Assembly (NCBI RefSeq): GCF_034259325.1
Contig: NZ_JAXIVS010000003.1
Span: 186,001 to 250,000, forward strand
Length of the DNA: 64,000 nt
Reading direction: 5' to 3'
Origin: Hyalangium ruber
GTDB taxonomy: Bacteria; Myxococcota; Myxococcia; Myxococcales; Myxococcaceae
In this document: in pieces, positions 10,012 to 19,681 of the stretch
Position numbering within the stretch: the stretch's first letter is position 1
How the letters are laid out: each line of letters starts with the position of its first letter
The notes under the pieces: generated by a model
What the model was told of the DNA's origin: nothing
The model's database searches: none
The model's input: the letters and a program-made list of their open reading frames with translations, nothing else
Made by a program: the position numbers and the translations under genes

Positions 10012-13000
10012 TCACTGCCGCAGGAGCGTGAGGATGAACTCCGTGTACTCCCCCTCCTGCGTCTCGAACCGGAGGGTCCCTTTGTTGCCCTGCTCGATGA
10101 TCTGCCGGCTGAGGGAGAGCCCGAGCCCGGTCCCCTCTCCCGCGGACTTCGTCGTGAAGAAGGGCTCGAAGATCCGATCCTGAACGGCCACAGGGATGCC
10201 CGTGCCGTTGTCGCGGATGCGAAGCTCCACGGAGTTCCCCAGGCCGCGGCTCTTGAGCAGGATCTCGGGCGCATACTCCTGCCCGGCTCTCGCCTTCCGC
10301 TTCGCATTGACCGCGAAGCACGCGTTGTTCAAGAGGTTCAGCAGCACCTGCCCCATCTCTTGCTGTGACACCTTCAGATGTCCCAGTGACTCGTCCAGCT
10401 CCAGCTGGAGCTGAACGCTGAAGGTCGGATCGCCCGCTCGTGCAGCCTGGATCGCCAGACTCGCGGACTCCCGGAGCAGGAGGTTGATGTCCGTCTCCGT
10501 CCGCTCACTGGAGATGCCTCGCGCGTGCTGCAACATCGAGCCGATGATGCGGGAGGCACGGTCCCCATGCTCGACCACCTTGGCCAGGCTGGTCTTCATG
10601 CCCTCCCCGAGTTCCTGCAACGACTCCGCCTGCGCCGGCTCGAGACGCGGGGAGAGGCGCGGGAGCTCACTGACAAGCTCGTCGCAGAGCTCCATCGTGT
10701 GCTCGGAGAAGTTGTGGATGAAGTTCAGCGGATTGCGGATCTCGTGGGCGATGCCCGCCGTGAGCGAGCCGAGCGCCGCCAGCCGGCTCTGGGTGATGAG
10801 CTGATCCTGGGTCTCCCGCAGCGCGTGGAGGGTGGCCGCCAGCGTCTCGTTCTTCTCCGTCAGCTCACGCGTCCGCGCCTTGACCCGCTGCTCCAGCGTC
10901 TCGTAGAGCACGGCGTTCTCCAGCGAGATGGCTGCCTGGGTCGCCAGCAGTTGCAGGGTGTGGGTGCGCTCCGGTGAGAAAGCGCCCAGCGTCAGGCTGT
11001 TCTCCAGGTAGAGGATGCCCCGTCGCCAGGCTTGCCCTACCGCGAGGCAGAGCACCGACCGGACCCGGCGAGAGACGACATCGGGATCGCTCCGGAAGGC
11101 GGGGGCATTCAAGGCATCGTCGAGCACGACGGTCTTCCCCGTCCTCTGGACGAACTGGATGATGCTGCGAGGAACATCGGAGCTGCGCTCCAGCGGAAGC
11201 GACTGCTGCACCTGGACCGTGTCCGCATCCAGGGAGACGGTGGCCTCGACCAGCAACCGCCCTTCACGCTCCAGGATCAGGATTCCACGGCGCGCCCCCG
11301 CGTTCTCCATGCCGATGCGGACGATGCGCTCCATCAGCCGGCCAAGGACGATCTCTCCCGAGAGCACCTGCGCTGCCTTCATGACGGTGGCCAGATCGAT
11401 GCGCTCTGCGTGCAGCCCCGAGCTGTCCCCCATCGCTCGCGCGGGCGTCTGGGGCTTCAAGGGGCCAAAGAGCTCGGGGTGGCTTGCTTCCATGCGCGCC
11501 ACCTGGGTGGCCGCCCCCCAGCGGGAGTACAGCAGGTGCGCCTCCAGCAGATAACCCCTGGCGGCCTTGGGCCTCCCCAGCTCGAGGTAGTGCTTGCCAG
11601 CGAGCTCGTGGGCGAGCGCCTCGTGGTGCAGGTGCCCTGCCTCCCGCGCGGACGAGAGGGACTCCTCATACAACCTCGCCGCCTGCTCGGGCTCCCCCAT
11701 CAAGCGTGCATGCTCGGCGGAGATGAGCAGGAACGCGTGCCGGTAGTTGGCGGGGCACTGCTCCGCCCACGCACCAAGCTGCTCGCGATGCGCGGCGATC
11801 TCTCGCAGATACTCCTGCCGCTGCGGGGGGCCCACCTTCGCGCACCGCGCGGCGAGGATGAGCGCGCGGTACAAGAAGTGGCTGGAGGAGTGTATCGCCT
11901 TGGGGATGAGCTCCCGGCGCTTGTCCGCCTCATCACTGGCCCGAAGCGCTCCCTCGAAGTCGCCCTGGAGATAGCGGACCAGGGACAGGAGCAGGTAGTA
12001 CCAGTGAATGGCGAACTCCGCCTGGAGCCGCGAGAGCCGCTGGACGACGGCCTCCTCCTGGAACTCCTCCTGCGCCGAGCCCTCGTGCTCCGCGTCGCCC
12101 CGCAGCTCCAGGACGAGGCGCTGCATCCCCCCCAACGCCTCTTGGAGGGGGGCATAACCGGAGGAGCGGACATAGTCCTGGTACCTTCGCCCCGTCGAGT
12201 AGACCTCGGAGAGCGGGCTGCCCTTGATGAACTTCGCGATCCAGATCCACACCGCGGCCCAAGCGCCCCACCAGCGATCTCCCGACTTCAGCGCGGACTG
12301 AAAGGACTCCTCATAGAGGGAGATGTTGCTCCCGAAGGGGTTGACGAAGGGGTTGATGAAGGTGGCGAACGTGTTGTTCACCTTCGAGATGACCCGTGGG
12401 TGTTTGAACTTCTGGCTGACGCTCCTCGCCAACTGCCCGAAGGCATAGGCACGGGTGTAGTCCCCCCTCAGGGCCAGCACCCTGCCGTAGTCCGCGTAGC
12501 CACACGCCGAGTACTCCGCGTTGCCGTACACCAGCGACAGCGCCGTCATGTGCAGCGCCGCCAGCTGCACCGCCAGGGCCTCTCCCATCAGCAGCGCGCA
12601 CGTCCACGTCTCGTGCAACAGGACGAGGCACCGGGCCTTCTCCGCGTCCTGCATCGCAGGCAACTCCACGAGCTCCTGGAGGTCTCGTCCACCCAGGAGG
12701 CGATGGATCTCCTCGGTCCTGGCCTCGATCAACGCCCGGGCCACGTCCGGCTCCGTCGGCAGCTCCAGGCCCAGGAGCCGAAGGCCTTCCCGGCCCAGCC
12801 GGAGCCCCTCGTGGAGCTTCGCCGCGCTCTGGAAGATGCGGCACATGAGCGGGTAGATGTCACCGAGTTGCTCGCGGGTCTTCGCCCGCTTCGCGGCGAG
12901 CTCGAACAGCGCCTCGGCCCGCTCGAGATGTCCGCAGAGGAACTCGCACTCGATCAGCTCTCGGTGGAGCACGAACATCAGCTCGGAGTGGCTGTTCCAG

Positions 13001-15303
13001 GCCTCCTCCGAGAGCAGTTGAATGCCTTGCCGCAGGTAGCCGACCGCGGCCTGATGGGCCGTGTCGGCCTTGGCGCGCTGCGCGGCCTGCAGGTTCAGCC
13101 GGGCATAGGCGGGCCGCTCCTCCGCTGAGGCCATCTTCCCGCTGCCACGGTTGAGGTGCTTGACCAGCTCGAAGATGCGTTCGCTCCGCTGCTCCGGGGT
13201 GAGCTTCTCGAGCAGGCGCTGCCCGATGCTCAGGCTGAGCGCCTCCTGCTCCTCCGGTGGAAGCTGGGAGCGCGCCGCCGCCTGCACCCGGTCATGGGCG
13301 AAGCGGTAGTAGTGGGGGCGATGGTCGTGCAGCAGCAGGAGCCCATCCCGAGCCGGCTCCCACAGCCATTGGGCCACGCTCCGGAGCGGGGCGTCGAGGA
13401 TGATGGAGACAGAGTCCAGATCGAAGGTACTGCCCAGGCTGCTGGCCAGCATGAGCGCCCGCTGCGTCTCCTGGGGGTAGCGCTGGATCTTCTTGACCAT
13501 GAGCTCAACGACGTTGTCGCTGACCCTCAGCCGTTGAAGCCGCCCCAGGCTCCACGTCCAGCGCCGCTCCTGGGCGTCGAAGCGCAGGAGCCCCTCCTGT
13601 TGCAGGGTGTCGAAGAACTGGGTGATGAAGAACGGATTGCCCCCCGTCTTCTCCATGATGAGCTCCGCCAGGGGGAGCCCGGCGGCCCGCTGACAGCCCA
13701 GGGTGTCCGCCACCATCGCCGCCACGTGCTCCAACCGCAGGGAGGCCAGGGAGAGCCGCGTGGGCCGAGGGGTGCGCTGCTCCAGCTCGGCGAGCGCCAG
13801 CGCCAGCGGATCCGTCGGAAGGACTTCGTCGTCACGGTACGCACCGACGATCAGCAGGTGCGAGGCGGAGGGGCTCGTCGCGAGCTCGGTGAGGAAGTTC
13901 AGGGAGGCAGGTTCGACCCACTGCAGATCATCCAGGAAGATGACCAGCGGGTGCTCCTCCGCGGCGAACGCCAGCAGGAAGCCCATCAGGGCGCTCCCGA
14001 ACCGGCTACGGGCCTCCTCAGCGCTAAGCGCGGGTAAGGGAGGCTGCTCGGAGAGGACATGCACGAGCTCGGGAACCTGCTCGATGAGCAGCTGCCCGTT
14101 GCCCTCCACCGCATCGAGCAGGACGGCCCGGCAGTGCTCCAGCCGCGCCTCGCTCTCCGTGAGCAGCTGGCGGGCCAGCTCCGCGGCCACCTGGGTGAAG
14201 ATGGACAACGGCGTCTGCCCGACCTGGTCGCACTTGCCGGAGGCGAAGTAGCCGCGCCGGGCGACGATGGGCTTGTGGATCTCCCGCACCAAGGCGGACT
14301 TGCCCACCCCGGAGGGCCCCTCTACGGTCAACACCTCGACCCGACCCGCAGCAGCGCGCTCGAAAGCCTCCATGAGGGTGGCCAGGGCCTCCTCCCGGCC
14401 ATAGAGCTTCTCGGAGAGGAGCAGCGTCCGGCGAACATCCTGCTCGCCCAACGTGAACGCGGCGACGTGCCCGGTTGCCTCGAGTTGGCGAGTACACTCG
14501 GAGAGATCCGCCAGCACCCCCGCGGCGCTCTGGTAGCGATCCTCCGCGTTCTTCTCCAGCAGCTTGCAGACGATGGCGGAGAGTGGCTCGGGGATGGAGG
14601 GCCGCCGCAGGTGCGGGGGCTGGGGTGCCCGGGCGATGTGGCAGGAGATGAGCTCCACGGCCTCCTGGGCCTCGAAGGGAGGAGCTCCGACCAGCAGGTG
14701 ATAGAAGGTGGCGCCCAGCGCGTACAGATCAGCGCGATGATCGACGGCGCGGTTCATCCGCCCGGTCTGCTCGGGAGAGATGTAGGCCAGCGTTCCCTCG
14801 ATAAGAGAGGGGTTGCGGACCTGTTGCCGCCCCCGGGAGAGCACGGAGGCCAGGCCCAGGTTTCCCAGCTTCACCTGCCCGCTTCGCGGGTTGTAGAAGA
14901 CGTTGGCGGGGCAGATGTCCTTGTGGATGATCTCATGCCGGTGAAGGGTCTCCACGGCGCGAGTGAGTGCCTGCGCCACCTCCAGGAAGCGCCCCACCTC
15001 GAACGGCCCATTCTTCGCCAGGTAGACCGCGAGCGAGGACGCGCCGAAGTCTTCCAGGACCAGGGTGCAGGAGCGCCCATGCGGAACGAGCGCGAGGTGC
15101 CTGACGATGCCCTCCCCCTCCAGCATGCGGCCGATCTCGTGCTCTCGCTCGAGCATCGCCAGCTCCGCTGGCAGCGGATAGGGGGCCACCGGGGTTTTGA
15201 GGATGACGAAGTGTCCCTCCCGCTCCGAGTAGGCGCGGTGGGTGACCAGGCCCGAGCCCTGGTGCAACTTCTCCTCGATGCGGTATCCCGGTATGGCCTG
15301 CAT
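10012..15303 (-). CDS. Trifunctional kinase-like/AAA ATPase/GAF/histidine kinase sensor
   Basis: A 1763-residue cytosolic fusion. Residues 5-275 are a Ser/Thr kinase-like domain whose catalytic loop is HKDICPAN (127-134) and whose DFG position reads GNLG (147-150), so it is probably a pseudokinase. Residues about 295-560 are a P-loop ATPase (Walker A EGPSGVGKSA, 328-337; Walker B LVIFLDDLQW). Helical TPR-like repeats fill about 620-1240. A GAF domain follows (about 1290-1440), then a coiled coil, HisKA with phosphoacceptor His in HEIRNP (about 1518), and a HATPase with N, G1 (DNGTGIP) and G2 (GTGLGLSL) boxes. This architecture is known in cyanobacteria, actinobacteria and myxobacteria as a signalling hub. 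No response regulator is adjacent, so it is an orphan. Confidence 0.9.
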   Translation of the reverse strand: MQAIPGYRIEEKLHQGSGLVTHRAYSEREGHFVILKTPVAPYPLPAELAMLEREHEIGRMLEGEGIVRHLALVPHGRSCTLVLEDFGASSLAVYLAKNGPFEVGRFLEVAQALTRAVETLHRHEIIHKDICPANVFYNPRSGQVKLGNLGLASVLSRGRQQVRNPSLIEGTLAYISPEQTGRMNRAVDHRADLYALGATFYHLLVGAPPFEAQEAVELISCHIARAPQPPHLRRPSIPEPLSAIVCKLLEKNAEDRYQSAAGVLADLSECTRQLEATGHVAAFTLGEQDVRRTLLLSEKLYGREEALATLMEAFERAAAGRVEVLTVEGPSGVGKSALVREIHKPIVARRGYFASGKCDQVGQTPLSIFTQVAAELARQLLTESEARLEHCRAVLLDAVEGNGQLLIEQVPELVHVLSEQPPLPALSAEEARSRFGSALMGFLLAFAAEEHPLVIFLDDLQWVEPASLNFLTELATSPSASHLLIVGAYRDDEVLPTDPLALALAELEQRTPRPTRLSLASLRLEHVAAMVADTLGCQRAAGLPLAELIMEKTGGNPFFITQFFDTLQQEGLLRFDAQERRWTWSLGRLQRLRVSDNVVELMVKKIQRYPQETQRALMLASSLGSTFDLDSVSIILDAPLRSVAQWLWEPARDGLLLLHDHRPHYYRFAHDRVQAAARSQLPPEEQEALSLSIGQRLLEKLTPEQRSERIFELVKHLNRGSGKMASAEERPAYARLNLQAAQRAKADTAHQAAVGYLRQGIQLLSEEAWNSHSELMFVLHRELIECEFLCGHLERAEALFELAAKRAKTREQLGDIYPLMCRIFQSAAKLHEGLRLGREGLRLLGLELPTEPDVARALIEARTEEIHRLLGGRDLQELVELPAMQDAEKARCLVLLHETWTCALLMGEALAVQLAALHMTALSLVYGNAEYSACGYADYGRVLALRGDYTRAYAFGQLARSVSQKFKHPRVISKVNNTFATFINPFVNPFGSNISLYEESFQSALKSGDRWWGAWAAVWIWIAKFIKGSPLSEVYSTGRRYQDYVRSSGYAPLQEALGGMQRLVLELRGDAEHEGSAQEEFQEEAVVQRLSRLQAEFAIHWYYLLLSLVRYLQGDFEGALRASDEADKRRELIPKAIHSSSHFLYRALILAARCAKVGPPQRQEYLREIAAHREQLGAWAEQCPANYRHAFLLISAEHARLMGEPEQAARLYEESLSSAREAGHLHHEALAHELAGKHYLELGRPKAARGYLLEAHLLYSRWGAATQVARMEASHPELFGPLKPQTPARAMGDSSGLHAERIDLATVMKAAQVLSGEIVLGRLMERIVRIGMENAGARRGILILEREGRLLVEATVSLDADTVQVQQSLPLERSSDVPRSIIQFVQRTGKTVVLDDALNAPAFRSDPDVVSRRVRSVLCLAVGQAWRRGILYLENSLTLGAFSPERTHTLQLLATQAAISLENAVLYETLEQRVKARTRELTEKNETLAATLHALRETQDQLITQSRLAALGSLTAGIAHEIRNPLNFIHNFSEHTMELCDELVSELPRLSPRLEPAQAESLQELGEGMKTSLAKVVEHGDRASRIIGSMLQHARGISSERTETDINLLLRESASLAIQAARAGDPTFSVQLQLELDESLGHLKVSQQEMGQVLLNLLNNACFAVNAKRKARAGQEYAPEILLKSRGLGNSVELRIRDNGTGIPVAVQDRIFEPFFTTKSAGEGTGLGLSLSRQIIEQGNKGTLRFETQEGEYTEFILTLLRQ

Positions 15304-15353
15304 GCGGCTGGATGGGCTCCTGAGAGGGCGGCGCGCATCCTACCTCCTGGCCA

Positions 15354-16214
15354 TCAACGACCTGCTATCAGCGCTCGGACATAGTCGCCCAGGGTGGTCG
15401 GGCAGCGCTCGGGAGCCTGAGGCAGCTTCTCCGCTTCGTCGATCGTCACGGCCGTCATTCGCGCGTACGACGCGGCGGCCCCCGGCGAGAACCCGATGGA
15501 GCGCATGGTCTCTTCCCATTGCGTTCTCGGGATCTCGACCGCCTCGACGGTCCGGCCGAGCGCAGCCGCGAACTCCGAGGCGACGTCCGCCGCCGAGTAC
15601 CGCGCCGGCCCCTCGACGTACCGAATGCCGGTATGACCGACCTCCTCGGTGAGCAATCGGGCGGCGGCCGCTCCCAAGTCACTCGGTGCCACCATGGGCA
15701 ACTTGAACTGGGGTGGGTAGAACGTATGGAGCTTCCCCTCGGAGCGGGCGCTCTCGAGCGACATGTCCCAGTTGCTCATGTAGTACGCCGCGCGGATGAC
15801 ACTGACCGCCACCGGCTGGGCGGCCAGGGCCTGCTCCAGCTCGTACAGCACCCCGAGATCCCCCAACCCATCGCCCGGTTGAGCGCCGTAGGTGGACTGG
15901 ACCACGACCTTCCGCAACCCGGAGCCGGCAACAGCCTGGGCAATGGCAGCCACGGTCCGCCGCTCCTCGGTGACGGTGTCCGTCGATGGATCGGCGGGAG
16001 GGTTGAGGAGGAACGCCCGTGTCCCTCGGCGGAAGACCTCACGCAAAGCACCGACGTCGCGCACGTCCACGACCGCGACCTCCGCTCCCCTTCGTGCCAA
16101 TGCCTCGGCTTTGCGTCCATCACGGGTGACGGCGGTGACGGGCTCTCCTCGGTCGAGCAACGCGTGTGCTACCGCCGAGCCGACATGCCCCGTGGCTCCA
16201 AGAATGATGTGCAT
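15354..16214 (-). CDS. NmrA-like NAD(P)-binding reductase
   Basis: A 286-residue atypical short-chain dehydrogenase. It starts MHIILGATGHVGSAVAHALL, whose GATGHVG is the Rossmann dinucleotide motif, and continues with VVQSTYGA and AYYMSNW, typical of the NmrA/quinone-reductase-2 group that uses or senses NAD(P)(H). A catalytic YxxxK is not evident, as is usual in NmrA-like members. The ATG at 16214 is preferred to the longer frame because the Rossmann motif normally lies at residues 5-12. It stands 50 bp upstream of the large sensor gene on the same strand, so cotranscription is possible but not shown. The substrate is unknown. Confidence 0.8.
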   Translation of the reverse strand: MHIILGATGHVGSAVAHALLDRGEPVTAVTRDGRKAEALARRGAEVAVVDVRDVGALREVFRRGTRAFLLNPPADPSTDTVTEERRTVAAIAQAVAGSGLRKVVVQSTYGAQPGDGLGDLGVLYELEQALAAQPVAVSVIRAAYYMSNWDMSLESARSEGKLHTFYPPQFKLPMVAPSDLGAAAARLLTEEVGHTGIRYVEGPARYSAADVASEFAAALGRTVEAVEIPRTQWEETMRSIGFSPGAAASYARMTAVTIDEAEKLPQAPERCPTTLGDYVRALIAGR

Positions 16215-16261
16215 AGGTCGTGGGGGGTGTGAGGTTCGAACCCAGCATCCCCGGTAGGCAG

Positions 16262-16325
16262 GCACGCTCAAGTGCGGAGATGTCGATCTTCCGCATCTTG
16301 AACATCGCCTGCCCCCTCACTCCGC
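16262..16325 (-). pseudogene. Possible remnant of a VOC/PhnB-like protein C-terminus
   Basis: Read on the minus strand, this gap encodes GQAMFKMRKIDISALERA. That resembles the last helix of PhnB-like VOC-superfamily proteins, which commonly end in a MxKIDIAALERA-type sequence. No more of such a gene is present; upstream is the end of the 793-residue gene. It is probably a decayed fragment left by a rearrangement. Confidence 0.3.
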
Positions 16326-16346
16326 CACGTGGGGCCGGGCTCACGC

Positions 16347-18728
16347 TCAGTCGTCGATCGTCAGCTCGGCGATCTTGTGCGGCTTGTCGCTGATGGCGTC
16401 CATGATCTTGCCGACGACGAACGAGCCCACCGCGAGGAGGCCGCCCACGGCCAGGCCGATGGGCCCTCCCGCCGCGGCGGCGACGAGTCCGCCCACGGCC
16501 GCACCGATGGCCACCCCTCCCTTGACCTTCTGCCACTTGTCCTTGGAGTTCGTGCCCTCGATGACGTCGATGATGCCTCCCGCGATGCCGGCCCCCGCGC
16601 CCACGATGCCGGCCACGCCCGAGGCCTTGAAGAGGTTGGTCTTCACCCGATCCACCACCGACAACCCCTTCAGGTCCGGGTTGACGTTCTTCAGGGCCTC
16701 GCGAACCTGCGCCCCCGCCTCGCCCAAAGTGGCCAGGCCGCCCACCATGTCCGTGATGCCCTTGCCTGTCGCGAGGCCATTGCCCTGACGCACGGCCTGG
16801 GCCAGTCCCATGGCACCCGCTACCACCCCCACCACACCTCCGGCGCCCAGCAGTCCCGGGCCTCCGAACTTCTTGAGCTTCTCGAGGCCCTGGCCCCCCA
16901 GCTTGTTCGCGGCGGGCATCGGCGAGCCGTTCCCGGGCTTGGGGTTCTTCCCGGTCCGGTGCTCCTTCACGCCCTTGAGGAGCTCCAGGGACTTGGCGCC
17001 CCCGTTGGCCAGGGAGGAGGCGACCCGATCGGCGTTGGTCGCCGCGGCCGTCGCCATCAGCTCCTTCTCCACGTCGCCGAGCTTCTCCGGGTCCGTCACG
17101 TCCCGCGCGTCCTGTCCCGGCGACTTGATGCGCATCTTCTCGCCGTCCTCGCCGATCTCGTGGATGGCCTCGCGTCCCTTGTCGTCAATGACCTTGCCGG
17201 AGGCGTGGAGCAACTGCTCGCCCGCGTCGGACGTGAGCCACTTCTCCTGCAGCTCGGTGCTCTCGCTCTTGCCGTCCTTGGTGCGCTTGGCCGTCAGCTT
17301 CTGGCTCGTCTCCAGGCCCCGCTCGGTCTCCTTGGAGCTGGCCTCCAGGCGCTGCTCCACCTGAGCGCCGTCCGGCTCGGTGATCTTCGAGTCCAGCTTC
17401 GCCAGCGTGCCGTGCTTCGCGTCGTAGACCTTGGTCGTCTCGCCCTTCACGTCGTACAGCTTCGAGGCATCCTTGTCCCCGGAGTTCGGGTTGAAGGTCT
17501 TGCCCTCGTACGTCTCCTTCACCTCGTTGCCCTTGCGCGTCTTCGTGGTGGAGACGGTGGCGTCGGGGTAGCCCTCCACGAAGGTCTGGTTCTTGAGCGT
17601 GTTGTTGTCCGTCTGGAGATCCACCGTCCAGCGCTTCGGCGGAGCCGTCTCGCTCGTCTCGTTGGCGTCCCACTTCTCGCCGCCGCCCTTCTTGTACTCG
17701 TCACGCACCTTCTCGAAGTCCGCCACGGTGTGGGCGCCCTTGCCCGCGAACCGGGTGTGCCCATCCAGGACGCGGTCGACGTAGGAGGTGGCCGTCACGT
17801 TGTCCTGGGAGAAGTGATGCACCTTGCTGAAGGTGGGCGGCTCCTGCTTCCCATCCTTCCCCGGCGGCGGGATGGCGTAGGACATGGTCGTCGTGCGATC
17901 GACCTCCTTCTTCCAGTCGAAGGGGCCGTGGAGCTTCTTGTCGATCCACTCCTTGCGCTTCTTGTCGGGCTGCTGCTCGTAGAGGGTGCTGCTTCCCGCC
18001 ACGCCACCGTCCTTCATCAGGACCGTGTCGTGGTGGAGCTTCTCTCCCTCCTTGCGAACCAGCTCGGACGAGTAGGAGACGTTGGGGTCGCGCGAGTCCT
18101 TGAGCTCCGCCAGGGACTTCAAGCTCCCAGCCTCGCTCTTGTCGCTCTTCCACTGAGCGTTCTCCACCAGGGTGGAGCCGTCCTTCTTGAGCTCGATGCG
18201 GTCGCGCGCGTTGACGCCGTCCTTGAAGGAGGCCGCGTTCAGCGTGAGCTCCCCGTCCTTGCCACGGGTGGCGACCGTGAACTCGCTCGGGTTGCCCTTG
18301 TCATCCTTGCGGCGCACTTCCACGCGGTCGTCGCCGACCTTCTTGACCTCCATTCCCTCCGGCACGGGCTTCTTGCCGTTGGCCATGGCGAAGAGGTCAT
18401 CCACCTCTTTCTGCGTCTCCTTCTTCAGCGTCTCCTGCGACTTCTCGACCCCCTCCCGCATCGTCTTCACGGTCTTGAGCTTCACCTCCTCCTTGGCGAC
18501 GTCCTCGCCCGACAGCTTGGGAGGGGTCTCCTTCGCCACCCCGGCGGTGGGTTTCTTGTCCTTGGGCGCCGAGGCCTCGAAGGTGTCCGCCTTGTGCAGG
18601 GAGGCAACCTGGGGGGCCGGCTTCTGCTCCGGCTTCGCGCCCGGCTGAGCCTTGGTCTCGGCGGGCTTCTGCTCGACAGGAGCGGGAGTATGAGCAACGG
18701 CCTTCCGAGAGATGGGGGCGATGGACAT
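16347..18728 (-). CDS. Effector-like protein with Lys/Asp-rich repeats and hydrophobic C-terminus
   Basis: A 793-residue protein with no signal peptide and no recognised family. Residues 10-60 are Pro/Ala/Lys-rich and disordered; about 60-130 are coiled coil. Residues about 140-560 consist of repeated charged beta-rich units with turn motifs such as KDG, DDKG and GDKD, recalling repeat scaffolds of secreted toxins. The last 200 residues contain Gly/Ala-rich hydrophobic hairpins (GLLGAGGVVGVVAGAMGLA, GIVGAGAGIAGGIIDVI, GLVAAAAGGPIGLAVGG), as in membrane-inserting toxins or bacteriocins. The start MSIAPISRKA follows CTGGAG. The next gene upstream, a cysteine-protease-like protein, is in the same orientation with a similarly disordered Ser/Ala/Pro N-terminus, so the two may be exported by the same route. 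Function is inference. Confidence 0.6.
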   Translation of the reverse strand: MSIAPISRKAVAHTPAPVEQKPAETKAQPGAKPEQKPAPQVASLHKADTFEASAPKDKKPTAGVAKETPPKLSGEDVAKEEVKLKTVKTMREGVEKSQETLKKETQKEVDDLFAMANGKKPVPEGMEVKKVGDDRVEVRRKDDKGNPSEFTVATRGKDGELTLNAASFKDGVNARDRIELKKDGSTLVENAQWKSDKSEAGSLKSLAELKDSRDPNVSYSSELVRKEGEKLHHDTVLMKDGGVAGSSTLYEQQPDKKRKEWIDKKLHGPFDWKKEVDRTTTMSYAIPPPGKDGKQEPPTFSKVHHFSQDNVTATSYVDRVLDGHTRFAGKGAHTVADFEKVRDEYKKGGGEKWDANETSETAPPKRWTVDLQTDNNTLKNQTFVEGYPDATVSTTKTRKGNEVKETYEGKTFNPNSGDKDASKLYDVKGETTKVYDAKHGTLAKLDSKITEPDGAQVEQRLEASSKETERGLETSQKLTAKRTKDGKSESTELQEKWLTSDAGEQLLHASGKVIDDKGREAIHEIGEDGEKMRIKSPGQDARDVTDPEKLGDVEKELMATAAATNADRVASSLANGGAKSLELLKGVKEHRTGKNPKPGNGSPMPAANKLGGQGLEKLKKFGGPGLLGAGGVVGVVAGAMGLAQAVRQGNGLATGKGITDMVGGLATLGEAGAQVREALKNVNPDLKGLSVVDRVKTNLFKASGVAGIVGAGAGIAGGIIDVIEGTNSKDKWQKVKGGVAIGAAVGGLVAAAAGGPIGLAVGGLLAVGSFVVGKIMDAISDKPHKIAELTIDD

Positions 18729-18932
18729 GGGGGGCTCCAGGGTTGTCCCGTGGGGGATGTCCCGACCCATTGCGTCCCGCGTGCCATGCCGGAAGCGCTC
18801 ATGGCTCCCGAGGTCTTCGCCGCGCCTTCCCCTGTTTACTGGGACTTACATACTGTCTGGGCTGAGAGCCACGGCAACCCCGGTGATCACCTGGTAACGG
18901 TTGTGACCACCCGGCTGTCGCAGGCTCCCGGC

Positions 18933-19577
18933 TCAAACCAACGCGTAGGCGCCTTGGAGCACTCTTCCCCGGCCATCGTACGCGCCACCGTTGCGCGTGC
19001 CGTCCTGCTTGCGGCCGTAGTGGTCGATGTTCCCGCCCGAGGCGAACATCGCGTGCTTGGAGGAGGCGGTGACCACCGCGCTGTACTCATCGAGGTCGCG
19101 CGGGTTGATCTTCTTCACGTGCTTCTGGAGCCCCAGCCAGCGGGCCCCCTCGAGGTAGCTCTCCCCATCGTTCAGGCTCTGGCACGCCCGCTCGAAGGTC
19201 ATGTTCTTGCGGCCATCGTTGCCCTGAAGCTGGGCGCGGTTGGCCATGGCCGCGTACATCAGGTTCGCCTTGCGCAGCAGCCCCGAGTCCTTCCCCGAGA
19301 AGCGGGAGAGGCGGCTGGCGGTGTTCAGCTCCGCATCGCTGACCCGCACCTTCACCCCGTCGCGCATCGTGACGTCGTAGCCATTGCCGCTGCGCGTCAC
19401 GCTCTTGAAGACATTGTCCGGCCCGAACTTCGCCATGGCCGCCTTGATGGCGGCGACGCTGACGCAGTTGCCGGTCCCCCCCTGCTTGAACGCCGAGAAG
19501 TAGGTGTTGGGGTTCGTCGAGGGAGCGGAGGGGGTCGGCCGAGAGGGGGCGGGCGCCGAGCGAGTGCTGAGCAACAT
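18933..19577 (-). CDS. Possible papain/calpain-like cysteine protease
   Basis: A 214-residue protein with a disordered Ser/Pro/Ala N-terminus (1-30), no signal peptide, then GTGNCVSVAAIKAAMAKFG: a Cys at a helix start, as in papain-fold proteases. Later come strands GYDVTMRDGVKVRV, a helical middle, and SSKHAMFASGGNIDHYG, which could supply the His and Asn/Asp. The order Cys-His-Asn and the GxC helix fit calpain-like (C2) or related bacterial effectors, but catalytic residues were placed by eye only. The start has a strong GAGGAG site. It lies 204 bp upstream of the 793-residue effector-like gene on the same strand, so the two may have separate promoters. Confidence 0.5.
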   Translation of the reverse strand: MLLSTRSAPAPSRPTPSAPSTNPNTYFSAFKQGGTGNCVSVAAIKAAMAKFGPDNVFKSVTRSGNGYDVTMRDGVKVRVSDAELNTASRLSRFSGKDSGLLRKANLMYAAMANRAQLQGNDGRKNMTFERACQSLNDGESYLEGARWLGLQKHVKKINPRDLDEYSAVVTASSKHAMFASGGNIDHYGRKQDGTRNGGAYDGRGRVLQGAYALV

Positions 19578-19681
19578 CGAGATTCTCCTCACCGGTGTAG
19601 GGACCGGTGGTAACCACCATGTCTCCATTCTCCGCACCTCCCGTGAAATGTTGCCGTGCAGCGCCCTTTTTTGGGACGGGC

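Noticed and set aside
11032-13128. 698-codon open frame on the plus strand
   Set aside because: Antisense to the trifunctional sensor gene; compositionally biased.
16225-16245. tRNA T-arm-like GGTTCGAACCC
   Set aside because: No matching acceptor, D or anticodon arms on either strand; the stretch overlaps the leader of the NmrA-like gene.
16329-19613. 1094-codon open frame on the plus strand
   Set aside because: Antisense to the two effector-like genes; translation is repetitive Leu/Gly/Arg without domains.
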